Shown: positions 57,884-64,000 of the stretch, piece by piece
Layout of the letters: the number at the start of each line of letters is the position of its first letter
How positions within the stretch are numbered: the stretch's first letter is position 1
Source of the DNA: Alkalihalophilus pseudofirmus
GTDB lineage: Bacteria > Bacillota > Bacilli > Bacillales > Bacillaceae_D
Assembly (NCBI RefSeq): GCF_029094545.1
Contig: NZ_CP117835.1
Coordinates: 2,522,001-2,586,000, forward strand
Length of the DNA stretch: 64,000 bases
Direction: 5' to 3'
Translations under genes and position numbers: made by a program
Notes under the pieces: model-generated
Seen by the model: the letters and a program-made list of their open reading frames with translations, nothing else
What the model was told of the DNA's origin: nothing
Database searches by the model: none

Positions 57884-58620
57884 TTATCTCTCTCCCTAAC
57901 TGCATCATGAATCTCTTTTTGAGACTTTGAAACGTCTTTTAACTGTTTACCTAATAAGGCCTTAAAAGCTTCTTGATTATCATTTGCAGCTGGTGGAGAA
58001 TGAGACTCTCTATTCCACAAACGATTGACCTTACCTAATGCTTTTGTAAGAGGCTGCTCAAATTGCTCGTATTGTTGTTCTTGCATTTGAACAAACGTTT
58101 CAACCTCTTTTGGGTCATCAAGTTCTTTCAATAATTGAATAGATTCCCCTACACCTACGACAAGAAGACGATCTCCTACTTTTACTAATTGAACGGAGCG
58201 GTTGCCTCCAAGAGGAACACCGCCAATATTGTGCAGCAATTTAGTCGATCTAAATGACTGGGTTCTTTTATTAACAAACCGCAGAAGCATATAAATTAAG
58301 AAGACAACAAAGACGAGAGCTGCAATCATTTGTATGAACATTAAAAATGGATTTTGGTCTGTCAAACCAATCATTTCGTCTTGCTCGTTATTCATCTCAT
58401 TGGCTTCGGTTTCTTGCACGGATCCACTATCTTGCTGGTCATGTTGCTCGATATTCTCTTCGGCCGGAAATTCAGTTGAAGGCTCTTCCTGATTAATTCC
58501 TTCACGAGATTCCTCAATGGCTTCTTGAACCGACCGATTTTGACTTTCTGCCTCTGCCTCTCCTGCCGTAAATGCAACTAAAGAAGCTGCTAGGAGAGAA
58601 GCTAACACCTTCTTGCACAT
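57880..58620 (-). CDS. fliO: Flagellar biosynthesis protein FliO (FliZ in B. subtilis)
   Basis: 246 residues. A signal peptide (MCKKVLASLLAASLVAFTAG) is followed by an acidic outer region, one membrane helix (about 90-115, FLMFIQMIAALVFVVFLIYM) and a cytoplasmic FliO domain with GGVPLGGNRSVQLVKVGDRL. It helps FliP oligomerise. I chose the ATG at 58620 (GAGGTG nine bases upstream); the longer frame would start inside cheY's end with no SD. B. subtilis calls this gene fliZ. Confidence 0.9.
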   Translation of the reverse strand: MCKKVLASLLAASLVAFTAGEAEAESQNRSVQEAIEESREGINQEEPSTEFPAEENIEQHDQQDSGSVQETEANEMNNEQDEMIGLTDQNPFLMFIQMIAALVFVVFLIYMLLRFVNKRTQSFRSTKLLHNIGGVPLGGNRSVQLVKVGDRLLVVGVGESIQLLKELDDPKEVETFVQMQEQQYEQFEQPLTKALGKVNRLWNRESHSPPAANDNQEAFKALLGKQLKDVSKSQKEIHDAVRERDK

Positions 58621-58654
58621 ACTAGGTGACACCTCATTTACTTTCCTAATCCAA

Positions 58655-59017
58655 TTATCCAAGTGTTTTCTTTATTGCCTCTAGCACGCGGTCCGCTTGG
58701 AAAGGCTTAACAATAAAATCCTTGGCCCCCGCTTGGATCGCATCAATGACCATTGCTTGTTGACCCATCGCAGAACACATAATAACTTTTGCATTAGGAT
58801 CAATTTTTTTGATTTCCTTCAATGATGTAATCCCATCCATTTCAGGCATCGTAATGTCCATCGTAACAAGATCAGGTGATAGCTCTTCATACTTCTGAAC
58901 AGCTTGAGCACCGTCATTCGCTTCCCCCACTACATCAAATCCATTTTTGGTAAGAATATCTTTAATCATCATGCGCATAAACGCTGCATCATCAACGATT
59001 AATACTTTGTGTGCCAT
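58655..59017 (-). CDS. cheY: Chemotaxis response regulator CheY
   Basis: 120 residues, a lone receiver domain. Acidic pocket (VDDAAFMR), phospho-acceptor Asp in VTMDITMPEMDG near 54, Thr/Ser region CSAMG and Lys in IVKPF. In Bacillus CheY-P binds the switch (FliM, FliY) and promotes smooth swimming. Its kinase CheA is not encoded in this window. Confidence 0.96.
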   Translation of the reverse strand: MAHKVLIVDDAAFMRMMIKDILTKNGFDVVGEANDGAQAVQKYEELSPDLVTMDITMPEMDGITSLKEIKKIDPNAKVIMCSAMGQQAMVIDAIQAGAKDFIVKPFQADRVLEAIKKTLG

Positions 59018-59040
59018 TACGGTCTCCTCATTTCCAACAA

Positions 59041-60297
59041 TTATTTTAAATTACGAATACGATCTTCCTGGCTGACAATGTCTGTCACCCGAACACCAAA
59101 ACTCTCTTCAATTACAACGACTTCGCCTTTAGCGATAAGCTTTTGATTCACTAAAATATCAACCGGTTCGCCAGCAAGTTTATCTAACTCAATAATGGAT
59201 CCTTGGCCTAGCTCTAAAATCTCTTTGATTGAGCGCTTTGTCCGACCTAATTCAACGGTTACTTGAAGAGGAATATCTAACAGCATACTCAAGTTTTTAG
59301 ATTCATGGTTTGATAGAGGTTGAGCTTCAAAATGAGAGAAAGCTGCAGGCTGCACATCTACTTCCCTGCCTCCGTGCATGCCAGAGCCAATATGCTGTTG
59401 TTCTCTCGTTCTTTCATGGATTGGTTGTTCAAAAGATTGATCCACCTGATGAGATCGATCATTTTGCGGCATCTCGCTTCGGCGTGAATGAACCTCAGAC
59501 TTTTCGGCAGATGGCTCATTAGCAGGCATTTCTGGAATAACCTCTTCACCTAGAAAATCTCCATCTATTGGAGCTGGATTCATTAAATCATCTACTAAAC
59601 GTTTGGCAAATGTAACCGTAACAAGCTGCATAATATTTGAATCAATTAACTCTCCGATCTTTAAACGGAATGAAATTTTTACTAAAATTTGATCTTCAGG
59701 CACATTCGATGTTCCTACATTATGTTTTAAATCCATTAAATCAATGCCTGGCGGAGAAATATCTACGCGTTTATTAAATACAGTCGACATTGAAGTCGAA
59801 GCGGAGCCCATCATTTGGTTCATTGCTTCTTGTACTGCACTCACATGCATGTCTGAAAGATCACTAGCAGGATTTGTGCCGTCTCCTCCAAGCATTAAAT
59901 CAGCAATGATGGCCGCATCGCCTGTTTTTATGACAAGCAGGTTCATTCCTTCAAAACCTTCAGTATACTCAACATGAACCGCTACATGAGGCTGTGGAAA
60001 CTCGGCCGGCAGTTCTTTGCTTTCTACTAAAGAAAGAGTAGGTGTCGTAATTTCAACCTTTTGGTTTAATAGTGTTGATAACGCTGTAGCAGCACTGCCA
60101 AAAGAAATATTTCCGATCTCTCCTAAGGCATCTTGTTCAATATCCGATAAATAATCATTTACATTTAACGAAGTGGATGATGATGGTGATGTTTCAATTT
60201 CTTCTTTCATTTCTTCTTCTTTTGTTTCATCATCATTACCGATACCTTTTAGCAGTTCGTTTATTTCGTCTTGGGACAGCATGTCGTCATTCATCAT
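59041..60297 (-). CDS. fliY: Flagellar motor switch phosphatase FliY
   Basis: 418 residues. A CheY-P-binding N-terminal peptide (MLSQDEINELLKGI), two CheC-type phosphatase halves (DALGEIGNISFGSAATALST and VQEAMNQMMGSASTSMSTVF), a polar Glu/His/Gln-rich linker (about 250-320) and a C-terminal FliN/SpoA domain (IPLQVTVELGRTKRSIKEIL). It combines C-ring structure with CheY-P dephosphorylation. I chose the ATG at 60297 (GAGGAGG six bases upstream). It overlaps fliM by about 11 bases. Confidence 0.95.
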   Translation of the reverse strand: MMNDDMLSQDEINELLKGIGNDDETKEEEMKEEIETSPSSSTSLNVNDYLSDIEQDALGEIGNISFGSAATALSTLLNQKVEITTPTLSLVESKELPAEFPQPHVAVHVEYTEGFEGMNLLVIKTGDAAIIADLMLGGDGTNPASDLSDMHVSAVQEAMNQMMGSASTSMSTVFNKRVDISPPGIDLMDLKHNVGTSNVPEDQILVKISFRLKIGELIDSNIMQLVTVTFAKRLVDDLMNPAPIDGDFLGEEVIPEMPANEPSAEKSEVHSRRSEMPQNDRSHQVDQSFEQPIHERTREQQHIGSGMHGGREVDVQPAAFSHFEAQPLSNHESKNLSMLLDIPLQVTVELGRTKRSIKEILELGQGSIIELDKLAGEPVDILVNQKLIAKGEVVVIEESFGVRVTDIVSQEDRIRNLK

Positions 60298-61279
60298 CTT
60301 CTGCCTCCTCAATTACATCCGTCACTTGAACGGCCATTTTATTTTTCATTTTCCCTGGCTGAGCATAGAATTTTTTCTCACCTTCAACGGTTACAAGAAG
60401 AGGCTCATTGATTAATTGATCTAACTCAATGACGTCTCCTTCACCTAATTGCAGAAATTCATTTATCGTTATTTCCGAGCGTCCAAGCTCTGATTGAATA
60501 AGTAATGGCGCCTTTTTAATTTTTGCTTCAATCGCTTCTTTTTCACCTGGCTGATGCTGTTTTTTCTTCTCTTGCATCCAATAGTGAACAGAAAGCTTAG
60601 GGAGCACTTCCTCAAGAACAACATGCGGCAAACAAATATTAATCATGCCTGATGTTTCTGAAATGGTTGTTGATAAGGAGATGACAACAACCGTTTCATT
60701 TGGTGAAACCATTTGAAGGAATTGAGGGTTAACCTCGATCTCCTCCATCACAGGATCCATTTCAACTACGCTGCTCCATGCTTCCTCGAAGCTGTCTAAT
60801 GTACGTTGAAACAGTTGTGACATGATCCTCGTTTCTATTTCAGTTAAATTTTCTATTTTGTTAATACTGATGCCCTTCCCGCCTAATAACCGGTCCAGCA
60901 TGGCATATGCTACATTAGGATTCACTTCCATTAATAAACGTCCTTCTAACGGATACGGTTCAAATACATTTAAGATGGTCATTTTTGGGATCGAACGGAT
61001 AAATTCTTCATATGGCAGCTGATCAACGGATGCCACGGATATTTGAACAAACGTCCTAAGTTGAGCCGAAAAATAAGTGGTTAACAATCTTGCAAAATTT
61101 TCATGGATACGAGTTAAACTACGAACTTGATCTTTAGAAAAGCGCAGGGCTCGTTTGAAATCGTACACTTTAACTTTCTTTTCCGTCTCTTCTTTTTTGA
61201 GTTCATCAGCATCCATTTCTCCAGTAGAAAGTGCCGATAACAGAGCATCAATCTCACCTTGCGATAAAATGTCAGCCAA
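60287..61279 (-). CDS. fliM: Flagellar motor switch protein FliM
   Basis: 330 residues. N-terminal CheY-P-binding motif LSQGEIDALLSALS, the middle domain with SLTRIHENFARLLTTYFSAQ, and a C-terminal SpoA domain. I chose TTG at 61279, six bases after AGAGGTG; the GTG at 61288 overlaps the SD. It forms the C-ring with FliY and FliG. It follows fliL after a 102-base spacer containing a short inverted repeat. Confidence 0.95.
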   Translation of the reverse strand: MADILSQGEIDALLSALSTGEMDADELKKEETEKKVKVYDFKRALRFSKDQVRSLTRIHENFARLLTTYFSAQLRTFVQISVASVDQLPYEEFIRSIPKMTILNVFEPYPLEGRLLMEVNPNVAYAMLDRLLGGKGISINKIENLTEIETRIMSQLFQRTLDSFEEAWSSVVEMDPVMEEIEVNPQFLQMVSPNETVVVISLSTTISETSGMINICLPHVVLEEVLPKLSVHYWMQEKKKQHQPGEKEAIEAKIKKAPLLIQSELGRSEITINEFLQLGEGDVIELDQLINEPLLVTVEGEKKFYAQPGKMKNKMAVQVTDVIEEAEDDE

Positions 61280-61342
61280 GAGCCTCACCTCTCCATTCCT
61301 TAAAACAGCTATCTAACGTTTCTTTATAAATCTTTCATCCCG

Positions 61343-61367
61343 CAAATCTATCGACCTTTATAATAGA
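61343..61367 (-). repeat. Short inverted repeat between fliL and fliM
   Basis: AATCTAT / ATAGATT, seven perfect pairs with an 11-base loop and no T run. Possibly an mRNA processing or stability stem inside the operon. Confidence 0.4.
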
Positions 61368-61381
61368 TTGGTGGGAGTTGA

Positions 61382-61813
61382 TTATTGAATGACCCAGCTT
61401 GTGGTATACACTTGAACAACCGAGCCCTCTTGTAATAATTGATTAATTTGTTCCTTTATTTCTGCTTCGAGTTCTTCGATCCCAGCAGAGCCGGCAAGAT
61501 CCGGAGATTTTTTACCAGATAACGTTCTAAGAATAATGTTTTCCACTTGAAAATCACGCTTCTGAATTTCTTGCAACGCTTTTTTGCTATCTACGTGAAT
61601 ATGGAACTGAGTACGTACAAAATCATTTGATAATAAGTTTGTCGTAATTTCTTCAGTTACATAGGACTGGGCAATAATTTCATCAATCGTAGGCTCAGCA
61701 TTGGCTTCAGGCTGATTTGTAAAATGATTAAACAAGACCAGCGTGATTACACCAATTAAAGTTAAGGCAATTAAAATGATAAGCATGATATTAATGAGCT
61801 TATTTTTAAACAA
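61382..61813 (-). CDS. fliL: Flagellar basal body-associated protein FliL
   Basis: 143 residues with one N-terminal membrane helix (about 7-29, LINIMLIILIALTLIGVITL) and an extracytoplasmic stomatin-like domain. It supports stator function. The start is TTG at 61813, eight bases after GGAGGG and immediately after the swrD stop. The TTG start is unusual but well placed. Confidence 0.93.
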   Translation of the reverse strand: MFKNKLINIMLIILIALTLIGVITLVLFNHFTNQPEANAEPTIDEIIAQSYVTEEITTNLLSNDFVRTQFHIHVDSKKALQEIQKRDFQVENIILRTLSGKKSPDLAGSAGIEELEAEIKEQINQLLQEGSVVQVYTTSWVIQ

Positions 61814-62026
61814 TCATGAGCCCTCCAAACCTTTATAAATCGATATAAGACCAATTTCTTTGTACCTTTGATTAATTAATGAGTAGACTTCTTTGATATC
61901 ATTTTTAACTACAATTTTTTTCCCGCTGACAAGCGTAATTGTTGTATCTGGAAATGCTTCTATTTGTTCTATTAACAAGACATTCAGCATGAACGGCTGC
62001 CCATTTAATCGAATTAATTCAATCAT
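61814..62026 (-). CDS. swrD: FlbD family protein SwrD
   Basis: 70 residues of the FlbD family. Opens MIELIRLNGQPFMLN and contains IEQIEAFPDTTITLVSGKKI. SwrD raises flagellar motor power in B. subtilis. The ATG is fixed by family alignment, but no purine-rich SD lies upstream (the preceding bases are CCATAAA after CCCCAGCC). The upstream spacer carries a repeat element, so the original leader may have been replaced. Confidence 0.9.
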   Translation of the reverse strand: MIELIRLNGQPFMLNVLLIEQIEAFPDTTITLVSGKKIVVKNDIKEVYSLINQRYKEIGLISIYKGLEGS

Positions 62027-62146
62027 TTTATGGATGGGCTGGGGTAAAAGTATTTTAACTCATAGGGATACGAACATTAGTGATGCGGCTTTAGGTATAC
62101 CGCTCCTGAAACAAACTTCGCTTTCCGTAGTAGATCCCTATAATGT

Positions 62147-62273
62147 GTTGATTTCCGCTGCAGGCACTCGCTTTCCGCGGGCGGTCCGGAAGCCTCCTCA
62201 TCGCTTCACTCTTGTGGGGTCTTCCATGGCCACGCACATCCCGCAGGAGTCGGTGCCTTCCGCTCCAATCAAC
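62147..62273. repeat. Nested palindromic repeat element, 127 bp core
   Basis: Four pairs of complementary arms are nested in register: GTTGATT/AATCAAC (62147-62153, 62267-62273), GGCAC/GTGCC (62163-62167, 62253-62257), GCGGG/CCCGC (62177-62181, 62240-62244) and GGAAG/CTTCC (62188-62192, 62221-62225). The related phrase TTCGCTTTCCG at 62118 suggests the element extends to about 62100. From memory the segment GCTTTCCGCGGGCGGTCCGG is common in many copies in Bacillaceae genomes, so I regard it as an interspersed non-coding element. Confidence 0.72.
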
Positions 62274-62302
62274 TGAGCGAGTAAGTTGGTAAGTGGTCCC
62301 TC

Positions 62303-62404
62303 TCATTGGAAATAGCTTCTCATTAACTTTTTTAATCCCCAAAGGAAATCCACATATATACCTTCCGCTTGAATAGCGATTCGTTCGTATTCTGAGTCAA
62401 ACAC
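62303..62404 (-). CDS. Possible 33-residue small protein, doubtful
   Basis: GTG at 62404 to TGA at 62303, reading MFDSEYERIAIQAEGIYVDF and ending KLMRSYFQ. A weak GGGGA lies nine bases upstream. The only arguments are that it fills the spacer between flgE and the repeat and has a balanced composition. I recognise no family. It could be a remnant or chance. Confidence 0.2.
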   Translation of the reverse strand: MFDSEYERIAIQAEGIYVDFLWGLKKLMRSYFQ

Positions 62405-62470
62405 TCTAATTAATCCCCAGCCTCAAACCTCCTTTACCTAGTGGATCATCTAAGTGATCCCGCTATAAAA

Positions 62471-63259
62471 TTAACGTTTTAGATTTACTAATTCCTGTAG
62501 AATCTCATCAGATGTCGTAATAATACGTGTATTTGCCTGGAACCCACGTTGTGCGACGATCATCTCTGTGAATTCTTCAGATAAATCTACGTTAGACATT
62601 TCAAGAGTGCCGGCTACTAGGGTGCCTGTTCCGCCGTTACCTGGTGTTTGAGCTCCAGGGACCCCTGAGTTAGTAGATTGTAAGTAGAGATTTTCTCCCG
62701 CCTTTGTAAGACCTTCTGGGTTAGCGAAGTTAGCTAATTGTATTGTTCCACCTGGAGTCAGTACACCTTGCTCATTAATATAATTAATGCTTCCGTCAGC
62801 ACCAATACTAAAGCTTTGAGCAGAAGAAGGAATATTCATATTACCGGTACCTACTAATCTAAGCCCATCGCTATTGACAATATCCCCGGAAGAATCTAAA
62901 TAGAAATTCCCCGCTCTAGTGAAATAGGTTATTGCACCATCTGTTACTTGAAAGAAACCATCCCCAGATATCCCCAAATCTAATGCTCTATTCGTATTCT
63001 GCAAGCTTCCTTGCGTATGGATCGTATCAATACTAGCTAACTGCGAGCCAAGACCTACCTGCCTAGCATTTACTCCTCCTCTTGCACCAGCTTGGGGCCC
63101 TGTAGCTCCTGCAATCTGCTGGCTCACCATATCTTTAAATGTTGCGCGGCCTTTTTTGAAACCGAACGTATTCACATTTGAAATATTATTTCCAATTACA
63201 TCTAATTTTGTTTGGAAGTTTCTCATTCCTGAAATACCTGAGTACATTGAACGTAACAT
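62471..63259 (-). CDS. flgE: Flagellar hook protein FlgE
   Basis: 262 residues, in the size range of the short hook proteins of Bacillus (older annotations call it flgG). N-terminal rod/hook signature LRSMYSGISGMRNFQTKLDV and GNNISNVNTFGFKK; central beta region; C-terminal NVDLSEEFTEMIVAQRGFQA typical of the family. I chose the ATG at 63259 (AAGGAG eight bases upstream). A FlgG-like rod protein has the same ends, so the name rests on its place after flgD. Confidence 0.92.
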   Translation of the reverse strand: MLRSMYSGISGMRNFQTKLDVIGNNISNVNTFGFKKGRATFKDMVSQQIAGATGPQAGARGGVNARQVGLGSQLASIDTIHTQGSLQNTNRALDLGISGDGFFQVTDGAITYFTRAGNFYLDSSGDIVNSDGLRLVGTGNMNIPSSAQSFSIGADGSINYINEQGVLTPGGTIQLANFANPEGLTKAGENLYLQSTNSGVPGAQTPGNGGTGTLVAGTLEMSNVDLSEEFTEMIVAQRGFQANTRIITTSDEILQELVNLKR

Positions 63260-63333
63260 GTCAGTCACTCCTTTTAGTGTATGCTGCATCAGTCAGTCAG
63301 CAGCGACAGCCTCCCATAAGGGTCCAGCCTTTT

Positions 63334-63720
63334 TCAATCAATTACAATCGTTCCGTTTATGTTCGTAAAAATTTGTGATTTTGCTTCTTGGCGGTCCATG
63401 ACCGTTATGACAGTGTTATTTTTCGCACTGACAACCAAGGTTGCATCATCCGTTATTACTAGAGAATCGGTTACGCCTTTTTGTTTTGCTTCAGCTACTT
63501 TTCGATTAATTGTCTCCCATTGCGCTGAATTAATTTCTATCCCGCGTTTATCCATCCGTTCGTTGGCATGCTTGCTTATTTTAAGTGGAGCTGGCTTAAC
63601 AATCTGCTGCTGTAAGACATCTTTAAAAGATGTTTTAGCTGCTGCATTTTTGGGTATTTCTTTTTTTGAATAAGGTTTCGGCAGAGCATGTACCGATTGG
63701 ATAGGAAACCCATTATTCAT
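63334..63720 (-). CDS. TIGR02530-type flagellar operon protein
   Basis: 128 residues. The conserved part is ISKHANERMDKRGIEINSAQ (near 47-66) followed by SLVITDDATLVVSAKNNTVI and a C-terminal FTNINGTIVID. Found between flgD and flgE in many Firmicutes; function unknown, possibly hook assembly or export. I chose the ATG at 63720, seven bases after AAGGGGG; the ATG two codons earlier abuts the SD. No membrane segment. Confidence 0.85.
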   Translation of the reverse strand: MNNGFPIQSVHALPKPYSKKEIPKNAAAKTSFKDVLQQQIVKPAPLKISKHANERMDKRGIEINSAQWETINRKVAEAKQKGVTDSLVITDDATLVVSAKNNTVITVMDRQEAKSQIFTNINGTIVID

Positions 63721-63734
63721 GGTCATACCCCCTT

Positions 63735-64000
63735 TTATTCTGCTGTGTTCTCATCACTCGAATCTCCACTTGGCGGATTGGCCGGTTGATTTCCTTTTAC
63801 TGCACTAACCTGAGTAAGCTGTTCGTGATGAATCCAGCGATTATTATCTAGTAAAATTCGGATTGTTCCATCAAAATCTACTTTTACGGATTGAACTTTA
63901 TTGTCGTTATATTGAAGTTCCGTCCGGTACTCATCCACATCGACTTCTTGCACCCACTTCACTTCTTTGCCAATCAGTTCACTAAATTGAACAAGGCTTT
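63735..64000 (-). CDS. flgD: Flagellar hook capping protein FlgD, C-terminal part (cut by window edge)
   Basis: The last 87 residues of FlgD; the frame is open to the window edge. It contains the conserved SELIGKEVKWVQEVD followed by a beta-rich segment (TELQYNDNKVQSVKVDFDGT) and ends with an Asp/Ser/Glu-rich tail. An internal GTG at 63962 is not the start because the family similarity continues upstream. FlgD caps the growing hook. Placed directly before the TIGR02530-type gene and flgE. Confidence 0.85.
   Translation of the reverse strand, partial: SLVQFSELIGKEVKWVQEVDVDEYRTELQYNDNKVQSVKVDFDGTIRILLDNNRWIHHEQLTQVSAVKGNQPANPPSGDSSDENTAE

Larger units (their letters stand above)
62027..62470 (-). 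other. 444-base spacer between flgE and swrD
   Basis: An unusually long gap inside the fla/che operon. From high to low coordinates it holds a hairpin GGATCA/TGATCC (62446-62461), an AAAGGAGG with no good frame behind it (62430 region), a 33-codon frame (62303-62404), the nested palindrome (62147-62273) and about 120 bases leading to swrD with no SD. GC content rises sharply in the palindrome. Confidence 0.75.

Noticed and set aside
62091-62342. An 83-codon open frame on the minus strand across the palindromic repeat
   Set aside because: It is Arg/His-rich with no SD and is produced by the GC-rich arms of the repeat; no family similarity.
1-64000. CRISPR arrays, tRNA or rRNA genes, prophage or transposase genes
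   Set aside because: No regularly spaced direct repeats, cloverleaf, rRNA signature or transposase motif seen anywhere in the window.

Overview
The window is a continuous stretch of core chromosome from a low-to-moderate-GC Gram-positive, endospore-forming, flagellated bacterium of the family Bacillaceae. The evidence is gene content and order: sporulation genes (spoIIIE, spoVFA/spoVFB, ymxH), PolC-type DNA polymerase, RNase J2, SwrB/SwrD, and almost the same gene order as the Bacillus subtilis stretch from flgD to cinA, read here on the minus strand. An interspersed palindromic repeat of a kind I associate with alkaliphilic and halotolerant Bacillus relatives suggests an Alkalihalobacillus-like organism. 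That last step is inference.

Layout from high to low coordinates, which is the direction of transcription. (1) 64000-45361: fla/che operon, comprising flgD (cut by the edge), a TIGR02530-type gene, flgE, swrD, fliL, fliM, fliY, cheY, fliO, fliP, fliQ, fliR, flhB, flhA, flhF, flhG, cheB, cheC, cheD, sigD, fapA-like, a small unknown gene and swrB. It builds the hook, the C-ring and the type III export gate, and encodes chemotaxis adaptation proteins and the late flagellar sigma factor. The cheA and cheW genes expected between cheB and cheC are absent. (2) 45344-41928: rpsB, tsf, pyrH and frr, with a strong rpsB promoter and a structured leader. (3) 41837-31621: uppS, cdsA, dxr, rseP, proS and polC (cell-wall lipid carrier, phospholipid and isoprenoid synthesis, regulated proteolysis, replication). 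(4) 31371-24339: rimP, nusA, ylxR, ylxQ, infB, ylxP, rbfA, truB and ribC (ribosome maturation, transcription elongation, translation initiation, flavins). (5) 24333-19237: rpsO, pnp, ylxY and mlpA. (6) 19151-13821: ymxH, spoVFA, spoVFB, asd, dapG and dapA, which couple dipicolinate made in the sporulating mother cell to the diaminopimelate/lysine pathway. A sigma-K-like promoter precedes spoVFA and a sigma-A-like promoter precedes asd. (7) 13489-8258: rnjB, tepA, ylzJ and spoIIIE. (8) 8219-1: a GntR/UTRA regulator, ymfF, ymfH, ymfI, ymfJ, ymfK, rodZ, yajQ, pgsA and the 5' part of cinA.

All supported genes are on the minus strand. I saw no rRNA, tRNA, CRISPR array, prophage or transposase gene. 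The least ordinary places are the 444-base spacer 62027-62470 with its nested palindrome, the adjoining swrD start that lacks a Shine-Dalgarno sequence, the missing cheA-cheW pair, the 15-bp tandem repeats between flhG and cheB, and several leader hairpins (ymfJ, ymxH, spoIIIE, pnp, rpsO, rpsB). I found no convincing wholly new multi-gene system.
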